The notes under the pieces are model-generated. The model was given only the letters and a program-made list of their open reading frames with translations. It did no database searches and was not told the origin of the DNA. From JACRBK01 sp964427955 (GTDB lineage Bacteria; Chloroflexota; Anaerolineae; Aggregatilineales; Aggregatilineaceae): a DNA stretch of 9,850 nt. Of this stretch, positions 7,861 to 9,850 are shown piece after piece. Position 1 is the first letter of the stretch; every line of letters starts with the position of its first letter. The translations under genes were made by a program, and so were the position numbers. Location of the stretch: positions 1 to 9,850 of the forward strand of contig CAYRWY010000210.1 of assembly GCA_964427955.1 (NCBI GenBank), written 5' to 3'.

Positions 7861-8871
7861 TCAAACCGCCGGGACGACTGCCGCCTCGACCGGCCCCACC
7901 TGCTCGCGCGCGGCGACGATCCGCCACCACCGCCGGAGCTGCCAGATCGTGATCACCGCGGTCAGGCTGCGTCCGGTGAAGCCGCCCAGGTCCTGGAAGA
8001 AACCGAACACGACGAAAAACGCCAGGAATCCGATCACCAGGGCCAGGCGGTGGCGGTCATCCCAGGCGGCGCCGCCGTTATTCATCACTGTCAGGACGGT
8101 GAATTCCGCCGCGACCAGGATCAGCAGCCCCACCAGCGAGACTTCCAGCGGCGGGCGGTACTTGAACGACGGGATGACGTAGGTCCCGATCATGATCAGC
8201 GTCATGCCGACGCCGCCCACGATCCCGAAGGTGCGCGGGCGCGGCGTAGGACGTGACCGCGGCGGCAGCGGCGCCGCCGGGAGGATCAAGGCCAGCGCGA
8301 TCAGCAGCCCGGTCAGCCCCAGCAGCCCCAGGGCCGCGCCCAGCGGTGGGATGAACGGCACGAACAGGCCGATCACGAAGGTCCAGCCCGGCAGCACCAG
8401 CGCGCAGCGGATCAGCTTGCCGGTCGTGATCCACGACGCGTGGCGCTGAGCCGGGAAGATCATCTCAGCCAGCAGGATCGCGCAGATGATGCTGATGGCC
8501 GCCTGGAAGTGCACGATCCCGACGGCCAGCGTCCAGTTGACGCCGTAGCGGTGTGAATATTCGCCCAGGTCGCCCAGGTCTTCCCAATGGGGGTTGAAGA
8601 TCACGCGCGTGACGATCCCCTCGAAAAACAGCCCGAAGGCCAGCCCCAGCAGCACCAGGCTGATCCAGCCCTTCTGGCGGCGGACCAGCAGCTCGCGCAC
8701 GATCAGCGCGCCGCAGCCGTAGGGCACGACCGTGATCACCAGCTTCAGCGGGTTGAGCATGTCGAATGGGGATTGGTAGGCAGAGACCACTTCGCCCAGC
8801 AGCGGAGAGAGGAAAAACAGCGTTTGCGCCGGAGTCAGATGGGCTAAGCGCGTCCTGAGTCTGGCCAGCAT
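7861..8871 (-). CDS. Polytopic membrane protein of unknown function
   Basis: 336 residues, starting at ATG 8871-8869 and ending at TGA 7863-7861. About eight to ten hydrophobic segments are visible (roughly 17-29, 43-60, 69-90, 112-138, 154-173, 178-199, 214-234, 243-263, 275-293, 298-312), so it is an integral inner-membrane protein. A proline/arginine-rich loop (201-213) divides it into two halves. Conserved-looking polar positions in the first half are SPLLGEVVS (22-30), YGCGALIVRELLVRR (51-65) and LAFGLFFEGIVTR (77-89). The membrane-embedded Glu26, Arg59/Glu60 and Glu84 are unusual for a passive protein and may mark a site. They faintly recall CPBP-type intramembrane enzymes, but the EExxxR motif is not intact. 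I cannot assign a function. The ribosome binding site is weak. A candidate promoter with a palindrome lies just upstream. Confidence 0.8.
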   Translation of the reverse strand: MLARLRTRLAHLTPAQTLFFLSPLLGEVVSAYQSPFDMLNPLKLVITVVPYGCGALIVRELLVRRQKGWISLVLLGLAFGLFFEGIVTRVIFNPHWEDLGDLGEYSHRYGVNWTLAVGIVHFQAAISIICAILLAEMIFPAQRHASWITTGKLIRCALVLPGWTFVIGLFVPFIPPLGAALGLLGLTGLLIALALILPAAPLPPRSRPTPRPRTFGIVGGVGMTLIMIGTYVIPSFKYRPPLEVSLVGLLILVAAEFTVLTVMNNGGAAWDDRHRLALVIGFLAFFVVFGFFQDLGGFTGRSLTAVITIWQLRRWWRIVAAREQVGPVEAAVVPAV

Positions 8872-8889
8872 CGTCGGCTCGCTTTCTCT

Positions 8890-8920
8890 TTATCCGTATA
8901 TACGGTTGAGGCGCTGTCAA
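8890..8920 (-). promoter_or_regulatory. Candidate promoter with a 12-bp palindrome between the boxes
   Basis: On the minus strand a perfect TTGACA (8920-8915) is followed by the perfect palindrome CCGTATATACGG (8894-8905). A -10-like GATAAA lies 20 bp after the -35. Overlong spacers with a dyad between the boxes are typical of MerR-type activated promoters, which is an inference here. No regulator gene is in the window. The leader would be only about a dozen bases. Confidence 0.45.
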
Positions 8921-9036
8921 CGTCGCAGGCGGCGCTACCATTGAAGAATCGGAAACTTGTGACATTTCGAACAAATTCTGACAATTTATCCTCAAGACGT
9001 TAATCCTGTTTTAAGGTACGCACGTTATTATTGGCC

Positions 9037-9070
9037 TAGACAAGGTACGCCCATCACAAATCCTTGTCTA
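9037..9070 (+). repeat. Perfect inverted repeat in the leader of the STAS-like gene
   Basis: TAGACAAGG (9037-9045) and CCTTGTCTA (9062-9070) are perfect 9-bp arms around a 16-nt loop, ending 16 nt before the AGGAG ribosome binding site. It could be a leader RNA hairpin or an operator. The rest of the divergent gap 8872-9096 holds a TATTAT -10-like hexamer (9026-9031) and a repeated AAGGTACGC (9013-9021 and 9042-9050). No convincing -35 was seen. Confidence 0.55.
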
Positions 9071-9096
9071 CCCAAACAATCACCCAGGAGAAAGTC

Positions 9097-9483
9097 ATGT
9101 CGTTTACGATCCAGATGTATCCCGAAATACCCGCTATTCTGCTCACCCTCACCAGTGATTACGATCTGCGCACCGACTTCCCCAAGTCGTATGCCAAGGT
9201 CACGCAACTGCTCCAGGGGGCAACCCGCCCGTTGTACTACATCACCGATCTCACCAACGCCAAAGTCGATATGGACCTGATCATGCAGGGCGCAGGCAAA
9301 ACCAGCCTGGAAAGCGGGGGGACCTTCCATCACCCGATGGTCAAAGAAGTGCTGCTGGTCTCGCCGAGTGATGTGGTTCACTTCGCGGCGGAAGGTTTAC
9401 AGCACGATGTCTACGGCAACGTGCGGGTGCGGACCTTTTACACGGTTGACGAGGCGCTGGACTACGCCCGATTCCAGAACTGA
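9097..9483 (+). CDS. Small STAS/SpoIIAA-like protein
   Basis: 128 residues, cytoplasmic, no signal peptide or membrane segment. ATG 9097 is preferred over an in-frame TTG at 9064 because AGGAG (9086-9090) lies six bases before it. The alternation of strands and helices (SFTIQMYPEIPAILLTLTSD; PLYYITDLTNAKVDMDLI; VKEVLLVSPSDVVHFAAEGL; VRVRTFYTVDEALDYARFQ) resembles the STAS/SpoIIAA-like fold seen in short proteins of Chloroflexota. STAS-fold proteins often act as anti-anti-sigma factors or signalling modules, but the phosphorylatable Ser of classical SpoIIAA is not evident here. Role is therefore uncertain. It is a single-gene unit bounded by a leader hairpin and a strong terminator. Confidence 0.8.
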   Translation: MSFTIQMYPEIPAILLTLTSDYDLRTDFPKSYAKVTQLLQGATRPLYYITDLTNAKVDMDLIMQGAGKTSLESGGTFHHPMVKEVLLVSPSDVVHFAAEGLQHDVYGNVRVRTFYTVDEALDYARFQN

Positions 9484-9510
9484 GCGCTCTCCCCGTCGAA
9501 GAAACCTGCC

Positions 9511-9548
9511 GCCTGCTCAGCCCAACCCTGCTGAGCAGGCTTTGTTTT
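9511..9548 (+). terminator. Intrinsic terminator after the STAS-like gene
   Basis: GCCTGCTCAG (9511-9520) pairs perfectly with CTGAGCAGGC (9531-9540) around a 10-nt loop and is followed by TTTGTTTT (9541-9548). This is a standard Rho-independent terminator 28 bp after the TGA stop. Confidence 0.9.
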
Positions 9549-9593
9549 CAGGGTCTAGTTCTGCTGGCGCAGCCGTTGCGCTTCCTCCGGGTG

Positions 9594-9622
9594 TTGTCCT
9601 GATCGCGCTGCCGCTCTACAAT
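9594..9622 (+). promoter_or_regulatory. Promoter of the methyltransferase gene
   Basis: TTGTCC (9594-9599, 4/6 match), a 17-bp spacer, and TACAAT (9617-9622, 5/6 match). The predicted start is near 9629, about 28 nt before the GTG start codon. It lies downstream of the STAS-like gene's terminator, so the methyltransferase is independently transcribed. Confidence 0.55.
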
Positions 9623-9656
9623 GGTCCTCATCCAGTCCAGCGAAAGGCGGTGAGCG

Positions 9657-9850
9657 GTGGACAGCACAGCCAGGCTCGAAGCAACGTTTTCAGGGCTGCT
9701 TCTGGACGTCATGCGCCAGAGCAAAAGCCCGGAGCAAACCCGCCGCGAGGCGGATTACGTGGAGCTGCTGCTCCACCTGGCGCCCCCCGGCCACGTGCTC
9801 GACGTGCCGTGCGGCGGTGGCCGGATCGCGCTCGAACTGGTCGCGCGCGG
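9657..9850 (+). CDS. Class I SAM-dependent methyltransferase, N-terminus only
   Basis: The first 64 complete codons of a gene that runs off the window. GTG 9657 is taken as the start: an in-frame TGA lies at 9651-9653, and AAAGG (9643-9647) is a suitable Shine-Dalgarno. An internal ATG at 9708 is the only later alternative. The visible protein starts MDSTARLEATFSGLLLDVMR and reaches HVLDVPCGGGRIALELVARG. This is motif I of class I methyltransferases: a hydrophobic strand ending in Asp and a glycine-rich loop that holds the methionine part of S-adenosylmethionine. The substrate cannot be inferred from this fragment. The N-terminal helix region before motif I is common in ubiquinone/menaquinone-type and small-molecule methyltransferases. 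Confidence 0.85.
   Translation, partial: MDSTARLEATFSGLLLDVMRQSKSPEQTRREADYVELLLHLAPPGHVLDVPCGGGRIALELVAR

Noticed and set aside
9064..9096. TTG start for the STAS-like protein
   Set aside because: It lies inside the right arm of the leader inverted repeat, while ATG 9097 has a clean AGGAG six bases upstream.

Overview
The window is a GC-rich bacterial chromosome segment with compact genes and very strong codon bias. Bias towards G/C at third positions leaves long antisense reading frames that are not genes. Several things together suggest a Chloroflexota (Anaerolineae-like) bacterium. These are a stand-alone N-terminal-type methylmalonyl-CoA mutase chain, secreted TPR/SH3-like proteins, a small STAS-like protein, and dispersed CCTCACCCC...CCCCTCTCC palindromic repeats. 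This placement is an inference from gene content and style; no rRNA or marker gene is present.

Layout: (1) 1-1377, minus: N-terminal 459 residues of a B12-dependent methylmalonyl-CoA mutase large chain, cut by the window edge. (2) 1378-1656: divergent promoter region. It has a very good sigma70-type promoter for the next gene (TTGATG-17-TATAAT), whose -10 lies inside an inverted repeat. (3) 1657-4224, plus: complete P2-like cation P-type ATPase with unusual membrane-site residues. (4) 4225-4589: intergenic block almost filled by a 311-bp inverted-repeat element enclosing three perfect hairpins. (5) 4590-5561, plus: exported protein with an HExxH motif, a probable zinc metallopeptidase. (6) 5562-5776: convergent gap with a partial copy of the hairpin repeat and a 9-mer tandem repeat. 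(7) 5777-7453, minus: exported TPR/SH3-like protein. (8) 7454-7860: promoter of that gene plus another full repeat copy. (9) 7861-8871, minus: polytopic membrane protein of unknown function with an operator-like palindrome upstream. (10) 8872-9096: divergent regulatory gap. (11) 9097-9483, plus: 128-residue STAS-like protein with a clear terminator. (12) 9657-9850, plus: start of a SAM-dependent methyltransferase with its own promoter.

The genes look like independent transcription units, not one pathway. Almost every gene has its own promoter-like or terminator-like sequence, and neighbours are divergent, convergent or separated by repeats. I see no tRNA, rRNA, CRISPR array, transposase, integrase or phage gene. 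The most unusual material is non-coding: three related copies of a hairpin-rich palindromic repeat within 3.5 kb, one pair sharing a 53-bp arm at 52/53 identity, and several palindromes placed on or next to promoters.
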